A DNA stretch of 64,000 nt from Isoetes taiwanensis. Lineage: Eukaryota > Streptophyta > Lycopodiopsida > Isoetales > Isoetaceae. Positions 47,152 through 59,048 of the stretch are shown here, piece by piece (within the stretch, counting starts at the first letter, position 1; each line of letters begins with the position of its first letter). Location of the stretch: the NCBI GenBank assembly GCA_021234155.1, contig JAJEKV010000001.1:35393595-35457594 (forward strand), given 5' to 3'. The notes beneath the pieces were generated by a model. The model saw only the letters and a list, made by a program, of their open reading frames with translations, was not told the DNA's origin and did no database searches. The position numbers were made by a program, and so were the translations under genes.

Positions 47152-50100
47152 GATTTCAATCCTCTTGAATGCCTTGATCGATAAACAAAGGCGGTTTTAA
47201 CAAATAAGCTAACAAATGTCTCTAGAAACACATGCTACATAGAAATGGCGGTTTCAACTAGGCAGTTTAATCCTTTTAAATGTCGCTGATCTGATAAATG
47301 TCTCAATAAATGGCGCTAATCTGATAAACAAGGGGGTTTCAACAAAGGAAAAAAAAAGGTATGCTTTTAATGGACCACTCACATGATAGGTTTTGGCTCG
47401 ATCTTTGAGACAACCACGGAGGAACAATTTTATTTGCCTAGAAATTTAGGTTCAGCATCGCGCCCATGCGTGGTGGACTTGGCGACTTAGGCGACCGGAA
47501 TCGGTTGCTCCAGCGGATGTGCGGACCAAAATTTTTGTTCACATGACTTTTGCCTTAGCGATATATTCTTCCTTGTGCTACTTTGCCAATTGAGGAGAAT
47601 CGAAATTGAGGAGATATTTAGATATCTCGTGAATTCAACTCTTCAAGCATTTGCAAAGTTTTGAAATTTAGAGATATTGGAGATTTTTGAATTCAGCTCT
47701 TCAAGCATTCTGAGTTTCAAAATTGAGGAGGAATCGGGCTTGGTACTTTTCTTGAGTCTAGAAATTGAAGATAGTCTCTGTAGAGTTTGGAAATCGGGCA
47801 CGATACTTTTGTCAGTCGAAAATTAGAGATACTTTTGGCGAATTTGGAGATTGAGCAGATAGGGATTCAACTATCTTTATTGCCTGTTGTGTTGTGCGGT
47901 GTGGGGTGAAAGCGACATCGAAAAATTCTATGGGAGAGAATAGAATTAGGCATGTAAATGCCTGTGACCCATTGGATTGTTGGCGTGGCGACAATAGCTC
48001 GATCCCATAAAGAAATCTTTTGCATGTAAGTCCCCGTAAATCTATGTATTTTTTTCTTTTGTTAGGCTGTGCTCAAGCAAGCTCGGACAAGGTGGATTTG
48101 GGTCTATATGTAAAGGAATTCTTCCAAATGGATGTGATTACGCATGAGACTTTTCATCTATGAAAAGATTGTTGTTTGGGCCATAAAGAGATTTGAGGAT
48201 GTGGACAAGCTCCAACATAGTTCTCAAACAAGCTTCAAGTGCACAAGCTCCAACATAGTTCTCAAAAGCCGTGGTTCACATAATCAGGCTAGAAACTCGA
48301 GCAAGCGGTCAAAGGAATTGCACGATAGAATTCACCAATACCATGCAAATAGTTTGAGTTCCAACTTCGGTTCGCCTCTCTTATAAAGTTTCACTTGAAA
48401 TTGATGCGTATATAAGTGCGAATACGAGAATCGGGGAATCAATCTTGCAATTGAGTTCAGCCCAAACACCACACTACGAGTTTCGGTTGTTGCACCTCCA
48501 TAGCCTCAAATGCATTCGCCCAAACGGCAATCCATAATCAGTTCATCATTTGCAATCAAATTCGTGAGGACTTATGGATGCCCGGTCTCCTCGTTCAATC
48601 CGACCAAGCTGCTTAATCAATGCATGCAATGCATTTGGGCCGGTAAGTAAATACTAATCCATTATCAGATTTGTTCCCCTTTGCTTGCTTTTTATTTTAT
48701 TTTTTCCAACAACATTCTTGCCACGTCAAACCAAGAAATGCAACCAACAAATGTTGGATCAATATATTTCTAGCCGTGTCGGCTACTAAATGAACCACTG
48801 CAATTCCGAGCTTTACTTTGATTCCAAATATATGCATGATTTCATTAATTGGAGAGAATAACACAACTTTGAGAATTTTGACCTAAGCTGATCTCATTAA
48901 TGGGCCATTCACATGAGAAACTTTTTGCCAGCCTTCAAAGCTTATTTGGGCGTTTAATCATTTCTTTGAGAAAATTAGATTGACAATATGCCTTGGTGAG
49001 CCAATTTGTGCCGGTGAGGCGATGCTTAATCGGTGGGGAATTCAATGAGACCAAAATTTGCAACCACATGAGGCCCAAAACAAGCCTGAATCTAGATTGC
49101 TGAACCCCAAATTCTGTAAAAATCGAGAATAAAATCTAGAAACAACGAATCCTTTCAAGCACCTAAGCACGAATACCTTTCTACTGTGCTGTTTTTTCTC
49201 TAAGCCCGGCCCCTTACCATTCGTTTAGCTTGAATCAAAGCCCAAGTCTGCTTGATTAGGTGCCACAGTCTTCTTAGGACTTACGCGCCTGGTTTTGCCC
49301 AGTTTGCCTCGAATCCAAGAATTTGTGCCGTGATCATGCTCTTTTTGCCTGGAATCAAAAGTCCATCATTCTTCTTCAATCGAATTTGCTTGCCTTCTGT
49401 TTTGCACGTTTGCTCACAAATTTGTTGACAAAGCCATCAGTTCAAAGAAGAACACCAGCAAACCCTTGCTATGGAATTCCAGAAAAGCAAAGGTAATGGA
49501 ATTGAAGAAATATGGAATTCTAGAAAATCAAAGGTAGTTTGGTTCATGCTAATCCAACAATAGATGAAAATCTGGAAGAAAAACTTTGAGGGCTGGAGTA
49601 GCTTAGACGGAAGAGCTTTGAGGTCAGGTCACGATTCCGGCGAATCCACGGGGTATCATGGGTGTGGTCTGCGTTTGTATACCTAGCTGATTCTCAATAT
49701 TTCATGGCTGAAAGGCGATACCACGTCATGAGTTCAAGCAACTGCTGAAAAATTTCCTACACATGGTCAGCAGCATGTGAATGGCTGCGGGGTTCAAGCG
49801 TTCAGTGCAGGACAGCAGGGGTTCAGCCCCCGCAGAAATCAGGCGCCATGTGATCGCTACATAAGCTGAAGTATTTTCTCCTACTTCTAAAGCTATAGTA
49901 TCCACCAAAATTATTGATTGCCAACCACCAAAATTATTGATGGTACATACATACAAAATTATTATGTACATGATACTCATATGTTATCTCAATAATTTTA
50001 TCGGTATAAATACAACTGTACTTGAGTGCACGATGGGATTCATTTGCAATGTCTGCTTAAAGAGCTCTGCACCTTCGAGATAATCATGGTCGCCTTCGTG

Positions 50101-50780
50101 GTCATGACACGTGACTGCACTAAATATTGTATGCTATAAGTGTATCCAGCACTTATTCAGCAATATATAATGTAATAATGTATAAGAGCTCTTGTGGTAT
50201 GATGAAAAATCAAGAGCATAATGAAAAGTAACTAATTTATCGTACCTGGACAGCGTAAACTCTCTTGGTTTTGATGCGATCATGGATAAGTGCATGATAG
50301 GAACCACCTAGAGTCTATGGCCATTATGGAGGATAAGCCACCTCCTACTTGTAGGGGTGGCGAAAGGTGTAGGCATTAGACATGCATTCATCTTAGGCAT
50401 GATAGGACACATCTCCGGCCATTATGGGGAAGCATCCTCCTCCTATCTTTGGGGAAATGTTGCATTCATGTAGGTTAAATTAAAAATAAAAAGGGGTGGA
50501 AGTAATGGCAACAAATGAATGGGAGCACATCACGACATGAATAGGAGATTTTGTCTTAATTTGTGGCTTTTAAATACATTATTATGTTATTATAATGCAA
50601 GACTTGTTAAGGCTATACAATTTTGTATGGATGTGAATATAGCCTTTATATTTATCGATATAATTAAATATCATAAGTTATTTTCATAATAAATTCTAAG
50701 TGTTAACTTAAATACTGTTATTGTTGAATAATGTTGACGCAGGTTCGTTTCACCTTACGTAATGAGGGGCGACATTATTC

Positions 50781-52259
50781 TAATGGGGAGAATGTGGCGT
50801 TCCCTAGAATATCGATATAAATATGTATATACTAGGCCCACGTCACTATACAAATCTACATTAGTAGAACTTGTATGCACCAAGTGTGGGGGCATGGCCA
50901 AGTTATTTACATAACTTAGCCAACCTTAGGAGGTGACCCATTTCCACGTGGCTTCACTCTATAGGGGACCTACCACATGGACGTGCCCTATTGGAGCCAA
51001 GTGGCTCTCATGTAAACCCTAATACATAAAAGGCCAAACCCTAAACCTAGACTACTTTTGGCTCCACCAACTTCTGATCTACCAATTCGTGCCCATTGCT
51101 CTGATTTGAGGATCGTCTTCGACAACCGAAGTTGCAATAGCAGTCCGAAAGTGTAGCAGGGGAGGGTCATCTACTCGAACCACCTGCTAAATATGGAGGA
51201 GGGAGTGTGACAGCTTATCGGGAAGGCAGTACCGGTAGACTCAAGGAGTTGCATATTGTGTCCTAGTAGAGTCATTCTAGAACCTATAGTTCTAAGCATG
51301 AACCCTAATCAATGAACCCTAACTATAAGTTAGATGTACGTGATTAGGACCAGTTGTTATTCTTGTTATTTATCATGTTATGTTGATATATGATGATTGT
51401 TGATCTTATGTTTGCACCTCTTCTGTATTGGGAAGGGGGGTAGAGACCTAGTAGCCATTATTTAGATGATGCTCCTAGTTTGGACCCATTAGTTCCCATT
51501 ATTATGCAGCCTATGTATAGAGCCCACCTGGCTACGGAGGCTATGGAGTGACTGAGCACCACATAACAGGGTCAGTGGCAAAGTGGAGGGAGGACCCTGC
51601 TGAGCGCGGCTACTGAGGTCCCATAGCAGGCTAGGCTCATAGTCGGTCACTTCGTGTGGACCGGGTATGGGCCCGACACTTCCTGGGTCAATGGTGTGGC
51701 CTTGACTCTCAAGAGTTGCAAATGTCGGCTGGCTCTTGTTTTGGGGAGTTCAGTCAGGTACGGACGTGTGTCGCCACGATCCTCTAGCTGCCCATGGAGC
51801 CACTGCACTTTGGAAGGGGGAGATGCAACCCTTCCTACCTCATCAGACTGGGGAGATGCAACCCGGAGTAGTCTCATTATGGGATTACGTCTCTGGCAGG
51901 TTAGAGTCACGACAGAGCCTGATTTAGTCTATCTGCAAAGTATGCACAGGAGGGGTGGATGGAGTGGTCGACCCTAGCCATTGTCCATTGCCAGCCCAAG
52001 TCATTGCCATAACTCGGTCTGTTCTATCTGGAGGCCCCCAGCTGTCAGTCGACTTCCCCTTGAGTCCGAGCCCTGGCCTAGGAGCCTCTATTTGATGTAT
52101 TCGATGTATTTGATGTATTGTTATATTCGGTGACATGGATGGATGGATTATCACTACCCTACGGGGTAGTTTATTGTTGTTACGTTAGTGCTAGTGCTTA
52201 TGTTTATAAGTTTTGCTTCCGCTGATATAGGGACCCCTAGAGGACGGGACGAAATGACA
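50781..52259 (+). mobile_element. Ty3/gypsy-type polypurine tract and LTR, copy 2
   Basis: This is the duplicate of the element at 40.1 kb. The tract reads TAATGGGGAGAA and the LTR starts TGTGGCG at 50,793. The end ATGACA is at 52,259. Most of the LTR body is identical to copy 1 apart from scattered single-base changes. Confidence 0.6.
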
Positions 52260-53433
52260 CCTCTGTGTCCTCTACTCGATAGTATAGCCACACTAGATGC
52301 GAGTTAGATAGAGGGCCCATACGACGGGTAGCCGTTGGGTGGGGAAGGTCCTTCGTTGTATATTGCGCGCTGCCGTATATAGCGCAAGGAGCGCCACACA
52401 GAGGTGAACTCGTTCCACTGAAAAGAATCGCGTCTGCATTTCTGTTGCCATTTAGAACGTAAATGAGCAGCTATGGGCTATCATTATAACTGAAAGTTGT
52501 TTTTGAAGATCACAATGGCGATCCCCTTTAGCTGAAATAAATTACAAGTGCGAATTTCTAGACCACTTAGATCTTAAATGAGAAGCGTGTGTTCTATATT
52601 TCTCGCTTGGTTTGAAAGACATGATATAGCTATAGCAGATTGCCTAGGCGATTTGCTAAAATTAAAAGTCCACTTAATTCTTAAAATCACCACCGTGATT
52701 CCGCGGACTTGATATCGTATATTTTGATACTCTTGGAGGTGTCTTCAGAGCTTACTCTTCAAATAAAAGGTGTGGTGGAGGACAAGAAAGTGGTGGTGGG
52801 CAAGTGTAAGGTGGTGGGAAAAATCAAGATAATTACTTGGCAGGTCCCTAATAAGGAAGGAGATCCTCCATTTGACAAGTATTTGCTAGTTGATGAGTCA
52901 GGTTGGTCAAGTTGATGCTTAACAATAAGGATGTCTAGAAGCAAGCAATGCAGATGGCTTGTGCTTTACCTTCTTCAACTTTTCTGGGGTCCCATACTCT
53001 AGAGCAGAAGGATATACATCAAGACGTTGATATTGGTGTGGAAGTGCTCACTAGTAAGCATGTGCCCAAGGTTTCTCTCTTGCATATTGGGAAGAATAAT
53101 CACTCGATCCTTTAGCATGATCATGGTTCGAGAGCTCCAGGTCATTTTTCCATTGAGCTTTGGCAGGGTGCCATTGGTTCTCTCACTTATGTATTGAAGA
53201 CACTAGAAGACTCAACTGAAGATGATTGGGACTATCTACAGGATCAGGCTAGAACGACATGTACATGCAGTTCTTTGATTCTAGAGTTTGAGGCTTTGAA
53301 GACCACGTGTACCAATATCACATGCAACCCATACGATATGTCTACTGAAGAGGCTTGAATCTTCAGCTTGATAATTGTTCTGGCCTGAACAACAATAGAT
53401 GTGTGCTCATACTTTCTCTATCATGTATGGCAA

Positions 53434-53505
53434 GGTATATATGATGAGATGCAATTAGGGTTCATGAGGGTTGGGTATACATATGATGATAAAGATGCCC
53501 TATAA
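53434..53505 (+). pseudogene. Short transposase-like fragment, copy 2
   Basis: This is the identical duplicate of the fragment at 42,763, with the same stop. Confidence 0.3.
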
Positions 53506-54648
53506 GGTGATTTGCACGAAGTTTCTATTGCAAATTGTTTGACACATAATTTGTTGTGTTGGTTCAAGGGATGAAGCAATCATTACGGGTCTATTCTGTT
53601 ATGCCCCTTAGTGCCATTGCATTCCTTAGTCTTTGCCTTCCATTCCTTCCTTTGGCAGTTCACAAACTCATAAAGTTGGAAGTGCATTCTTTAACCTTTG
53701 TCCATTTCCTCCCTTGTCAGTTCACAAACTCATAAAGTTAGTGCCCACAACAGAACAAAATGCAACCAATAGGCAAAAAGTCTTAGAAATTGGCTTTTCA
53801 ATGCAACGGAAAAAAAAAAACAGATGGGCCCAATCCAGTCGTCTTGTGCAATCGGCAGCGATCGTGTCACCTCTTCTATTCACGAAAGCTTAGCGATAGT
53901 TTTAATGTCATTCCATTTGTTTTTCGCATCTTTACGTTTTGTTTATGACACTTTTTGTTTTCTTACGTGTTACGGTGGTGGGACAAGCCCCGTGGTACTG
54001 ACTGAAATATTAATCGTTTCTTCCATTAGGGCAAAGGCTTCGCGGGCAAATTTCTAGGCGGTCAAAGGCGGACTTCGGCGTTCCGCCGCGTCAGCCACCC
54101 TTTGCGGCCAAAAATTGCCCTCTGAGTCCTTTCTCTTATACAAATTAGCAAAAGCAATATATAAGAATAATGCTTACTCAATTTTGTCTTATGAGTGAAT
54201 AATGTTTAATCAACTTTTGTCGCCTTGACCAGCCAGAAAGGGATTTTCTCTTATACAAATTCGCAAAATCAATATATAAGAATAATGCTTTCTGGATAAT
54301 GTTTAATCAACTTTTGTCTTGGATGATGTTTACTCAATTTTTGCCTTCAGTGCAATTTTGCTTATATGTCGTGCATATGCACCCCCTCAACCATGCTTTT
54401 AGAATGTAAGCCCTTCATTTTGATCTCTCAGCCCATCAACCCTACTCGATGACAAGGACAATAATGGGCAACAAATTGAAAGTGACACCATGCATGTAGT
54501 ACAATGATATCCCACATGCTCTCCTAGGAAAATAAAGATCCTCTGTATTTGCTCATTATACATAGCATTTTTGCTTCTAGAATATACATTTGACTTGCTA
54601 TCATTAATATTTGCCATGCATTTAGTATTTGCTTTGTGACATTGGCAA

Positions 54649-55572
54649 CTACTCGCATTTGATTGCCCTGTAAATGTGGTGGACAAATAACAGTGATGCT
54701 TTATATCCAACTGCTCCAAGCATTAAGAAAAATCCATAATAGACACATCCCATGTAACCAAAGAAGAATGACGTCTGCATCAAACCTGTCATAGGATCTG
54801 GCATGATAATAATAGAGACAGGTAAACAAATAAGCCAGTCGAACCACCACAAAATACAGACCTGTGAGTAAAATGGAAAATTAAATTTCTCAAATGCTTC
54901 GAATAAAAAGATGTAGCGAGAGTATAAAAATACTAACCGACACCACCAGACATAATCTTCAACAGCCAATTGAAAATAAGTGAGTGCAATGGTGATGAAG
55001 GCGGTAACTATCATGAGAATTATAAAAAGAGTAGCCATAACATGATAAAAGATTTACCCAGTTTTTGCCACCCATCTGCCTATAAACATGAGCAGAAACA
55101 TATCCTGATATGCTAGAGGTAAGTGCATATATGACAAGACATGTTGTATTTAATGCTCCTCTGTTATATGGCTAAAATATACCCACCAGCGAAAGGCCAA
55201 AGATGCACAGGACAAGAACAAGAAGTTGTGTCCCACTTCCAATAACTGCAGCAAACATGTTGCACAAAAGAAAGGATCCTGTAGTTACAGTATTAGAACA
55301 AAATACTAGCTCGGAGGTGTGATTTACAACCAACAAGTGATTTAAATGAAACCATTGGCTCGTTAAATTACCCAGTTTTTGCCATCCATCTGCCTATAAA
55401 CATGAGCAGAAACATATCCTGATATGCCAGCGGTAAGTGCATATATGACAAGACATGTTGTATTCAATGCTCCTCTGTTATATGGCTAAAATATACCCAC
55501 CAATGAAAGGCCAAAGATGCACAGGACAAGATCAAGAAGTTGTGTCCCACTTCCAATAACTGCAGTGAACAT
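54649..55572 (-). pseudogene. TM9SF C-terminal gene fragment, copy 2
   Basis: Duplicate of the fragment at 44.0-44.9 kb with the same exon order, the same tandem early exon and the same missing centre. The last-exon region differs from copy 1 by very few bases (for example DYVWW for DYFWW). The second early-exon unit here keeps CTG/CAG where copy 1 has ACG/CG. Confidence 0.82.
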
Positions 55573-55717
55573 AAAGGATCATGTTGTTACAGTATTAGAA
55601 CAGAATACTAGCTCGGGGTGTGATTCACAACCAACAAGTGACTTAAATGAAACCATTGGCTCATTAAAATGTTTATGGCTGATAATAGAACACGATATTA
55701 ACCCATCTAAACTTGTC

Positions 55718-55785
55718 CTCATAGGGATTTGAACCCTAGTCTCTAGATTGAAAGACAGAGCACCTAGCCAAGGCACCAACCTTAG
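55718..55785 (-). repeat. tRNA-like sequence, probably a tRNA-derived SINE head, copy 2
   Basis: On the minus strand a B box GGTTCAAATCC (55,735-55,725) sits in a perfect T arm, TAGGG-TTCAAAT-CCCTA. An A-box-like TGGCTAGGTG (55,770-55,761) lies at normal tRNA spacing. Acceptor and anticodon stems do not fold convincingly, so it is not a functional tRNA gene. Such internal pol III boxes head many plant SINEs. Confidence 0.45.
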
Positions 55786-55867
55786 ACTTAATAAAAGAAA
55801 GCTAAGTGCCTTTTGAAAAAGGCAAAGACCAAAAAGGGAATTTACCTTTAAGGGCCTTTCAAGAGAC

Positions 55868-56150
55868 TATAAAAGAACATACATAGGGGGAACGAGATAT
55901 GAAGAATCATCGCCATAGCCCTACCTCTCTTCCTCTATTGATTTTCCCCTTCTACTTCCAATTCTCCATAGCCAATCTGAGCGGGATAAATATTTCCTGC
56001 TCCAGGATAAAGACTTCCTGGTGAATCCGGTTGGGTGGATCGAGCTTCTCTTTCTAATTGGATTATTTTTTTAGTTCTTTGGTTTTTACAGGTGTTTTAT
56101 CCGAGATCTAAAAGAGGTCTTATCAATTGGTACCAGAGCAAGGTTTGATC
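55868..56150 (+). mobile_element. Copia-like LTR end with primer site, copy 2
   Basis: Same structure as copy 1, with TATAAAAG near 55,868 and TGGTACCAGAGC at 56,128-56,139. The region is essentially identical to copy 1. Confidence 0.65.
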
Positions 56151-56172
56151 TTGAGTAACAAATTCCTGTGCT

Positions 56173-58570
56173 ATGGCTACTAATCGCTTCAATATCTCAA
56201 AAAGTGACTATATGCAAGCTATGCATAACCACGGCTTTGTGGCGGCGAGATAAGCTCTTCCTCCACCAGCTAGCCATCTTGATTACGAGGAGCGACTAGA
56301 GCATCTAGAAATTGCATACCAATTCTTGCCCGATCTGCGCAAACAAAGCTGCTATGAATGACTACGTGCCACCTCCTCTGCCAAGCGGTCCTCCTTCTGA
56401 AATTCCTCCTCCACCTCCTGTCCAAGATTACGATATTTCGCCCGATCTTTGAAAATAACCCCAAGAAAGGCAGTTGTGTAAGTGGCTTGAAAAGGTGGAT
56501 ATGCCTTACTTCCCTCCATAAGAAAAGTATTGAATACATACATCTGTAACACAGTGACACTGTGTGTGACCTGGACATATTGAGTTTTGTATGTACATCG
56601 GGAATGCGTTGGAGTACATTTTCTACATATTTATATATAGCATGTACATAATATATGCGATGTTGTGTTATAGTAGTTGAATGTATATCAAATCATGGCT
56701 TTGTGCCATAGAACTAATGCAATGTACGCAACATTTTTGAATTAAGTAAGTAGTTTTAATTTATGTTTTACTCATGCATGCGCTTTTTTCCTTGCGGAGT
56801 GAATTGTATGAGATGTTCAAGATGAACATCTTGAAGTGAAGATTAAGCGTCGAGAATGTTCAAAATTTGCTTAAGCCTCGTGTGTGAGAAGGTTGAAAGA
56901 GGAACACATCTTTGTTGCGTGAATTATGAACAAAATTTGAGTTATCTGAGAAAAGCATTTAAGCGTCCTAAGGAGCAAATTTCATGCCAATCGTACATGT
57001 TCTTGTGGTGTTTTGCTGTTGTGATGAGAACAATGGCATCGCCAAGCTCCTTCTAAAACATTTCAAAATGTTGGCGCTATGTGGAGAGCTATAGTGCGTG
57101 ACAAGGAAGGCGAAGAGTGGCATCTGTGTCAAGGGAGGCGCCCTTGAGCTATGGCACTAAAATATTCAAATCTGTCCTAAGGAGAAAAGTAGCGAGAATG
57201 AGAACATTGAATGGCAAGTTTACAAATGCGTGAGCGAACCTTCCAAAGTGACACTTCAAAGGAGGCTGAAGCTTATTCTGAAAGCAGGGAGTCAAGTACA
57301 TTGCTTGACAAGATGTTTCATCGGCTTACAAAGTTCACTATTCACAACTTTTTGACAAGTTGGCGAGCAAACAATTCAAAGAAATCGATTGCAAAATTTG
57401 AGGGATGATTACGTTTTTGTCGATAATGGACTTTGCAGAGAACTATACTTTGCAGCCACTCAAGGAGGTTCAGTCCGAGCATTGGAACAATGACCGGATA
57501 ACTATTTTGGTGCATATAACCACAATGAAAGTCAATGGCGAGCTGAAAAAAACTGTTCATTGTATGTTTCCGATGTTATGAAGCATGATGCTTTCTTTGT
57601 TCAGGCTGCACTCAAGAAACACCATACTTGGATGATGCAAAAAGGTTTTGGCCACATCAAATACCATGTCATGTGGTCGATGGGTGTCTTTGCTTTCGGT
57701 TTAAGTGTTCTCGAGCCTTTATTTGAATGTGGCTCAGTATTATGACAGGTATAGAATTAGGCTCCAGTGGAATTATTTTGGCTCATGCCATGGGAAAGGA
57801 GAACATGATGGGCAGGCTGCTTTGGAGAAAAGGTTCCTTGAAGGCGAGGAAAGAAGAATGGTGTTCGATTTTTGGGTGCCAACCACTTGCGATTTCTTTT
57901 CGGACAAAGAAGTGCAAAATGGGCCAGTCGTATGGGAGGTCATGGCGAGGAAGACATTAGCAGGGTACCCTCGTTCGACTTGTGGGACATTGCACGGTAC
58001 TCTAGCTATACATTTGTGTTATGCGCTATTAATCCGGTGACCCAACACTTGTCATGTATAGGTCCCTGTCATGTTTTGCAATGGTTGCTTGAATTTCGGA
58101 TGAGGAGAATGTGAGAATCTCCGGCATTGTAGTGCGTGGAAATTTTGTTGGAGCCTAGTTGACCCGAGGTTGACGAACAAGAACTATCCGAAGTACTCCA
58201 AATTGGAGATGTATTTGCATCTTTTGCTGCTCCAGCGAATCATGATAATGTTCCATACTTCGTCCTCCTATGCGTGAAGGAGATGCATATTCTTCAGGAA
58301 GATGTGATTGACGACTATGGAAATAGAATGCTATTTGGTGATAGGGTTATAGCTGGTCATTCTTTATGCTTTGCTACAAGGCACAAACCACAAGTACAAG
58401 TTGTTGGATGACAAAATAGTATTGGTACCCGGTGAATCATAATTGGTATAAAGTTCACCATGCAGCAGGTCAAGCATAAGTTGAAGGGGGCACGTACAGC
58501 ATATACGATCACACGAGAGGTGCATGACATGCTTATATCAAGCCTACCTAATATTATTGAGTGCACATGA
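56173..58570 (+). pseudogene. DDE-type transposase gene, copy 2, full length but frameshifted
   Basis: Same two-exon layout as copy 1: exon 1 is 56,173-56,477 with donor GTAAGT, and exon 2 runs from about 56,783 to the TGA at 58,568-58,570. The acceptor reads TGCGC here instead of TGCAGC. Conserved blocks are MDFAENYT (57,426-57,449), ITILVHITT, YVSDVMKHDAFFVQ-like, a damaged SDGC region (57,682-57,705), WNYFGSCHGKGEHDG (HGKG block 57,789-57,812), and a C-terminal block with IDDYGNRMLFGDRVIAGH. Repaired length would be about 700 residues. Several frame changes, mostly at CAG/CTG, break it as written. It points toward the minus-strand protease gene, whose stop is 480 bp away. Confidence 0.7.
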
Positions 58571-59048
58571 CTAAGTTTTGTACAAAGGAACTTTCATATT
58601 TGCTATCATCTTCTGTTATGTGGAGAAAACTAGTCGATTGCTGCAAGTTTTTTCTTATTTGCTTATTTTTTAGTTTGAAGTGCATTTTGATACTTCAATT
58701 TCAGTATCACACAATATCTTCTATTTTCGAGCACAATGTAAATCAGAAAGTACAAAATGTTCATCAATTGTTGTATCAAGAAGTTGAACTATTCTGTGAA
58801 CTTGTTCTGTTATAAAGGATATCAATAGCTTTTCTTTTGATTCATGAAACAAAGCAGAAAGTGCAAAATGTAGATCGATGTATGGAGACAAAAACTCTTG
58901 TGTTAGATATCACAAGATATATAGCCTGGTCACAGGAGATATGAAGCCAATATATACAAGTCTGTTGTTCATGCTTTATATTAACATTAAATTACATTCA
59001 AAGTCTAGTCACAGCCGATGTGAAGCCAGTATATACTTTTCTGTTGTT
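58571..59048. other. Spacer between convergent genes, with a short tandem repeat
   Basis: Two ~60-bp segments resemble each other: TCACAGGAGATATGAAGCCA with CTGTTGTT (about 58,931) and TCACAGCCGATGTGAAGCCA with CTGTTGTT (about 59,010). AT-rich sequence suits the 3' flanks of both genes. No other gene is supported. Confidence 0.4.

Larger units (their letters stand above)
47152..57852 (+). repeat. ~10.7-kb direct tandem duplication, copy 2
   Basis: It has the same order of contents as copy 1, shifted by about 10,670-10,690 bases. It continues into unique sequence (transposase C-terminal part) after 57,852, showing that the transposase gene was whole here and that copy 1 was cut. Its first 3.6 kb again lacks a recognisable gene. 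Confidence 0.92.

Noticed and set aside
36468-57852. Repeat-induced point mutation as the cause of differences between the copies
   Set aside because: RIP or simple deamination gives C-to-T/G-to-A substitutions; here indels and CTG-to-ACG changes dominate and occur in patches in either copy.
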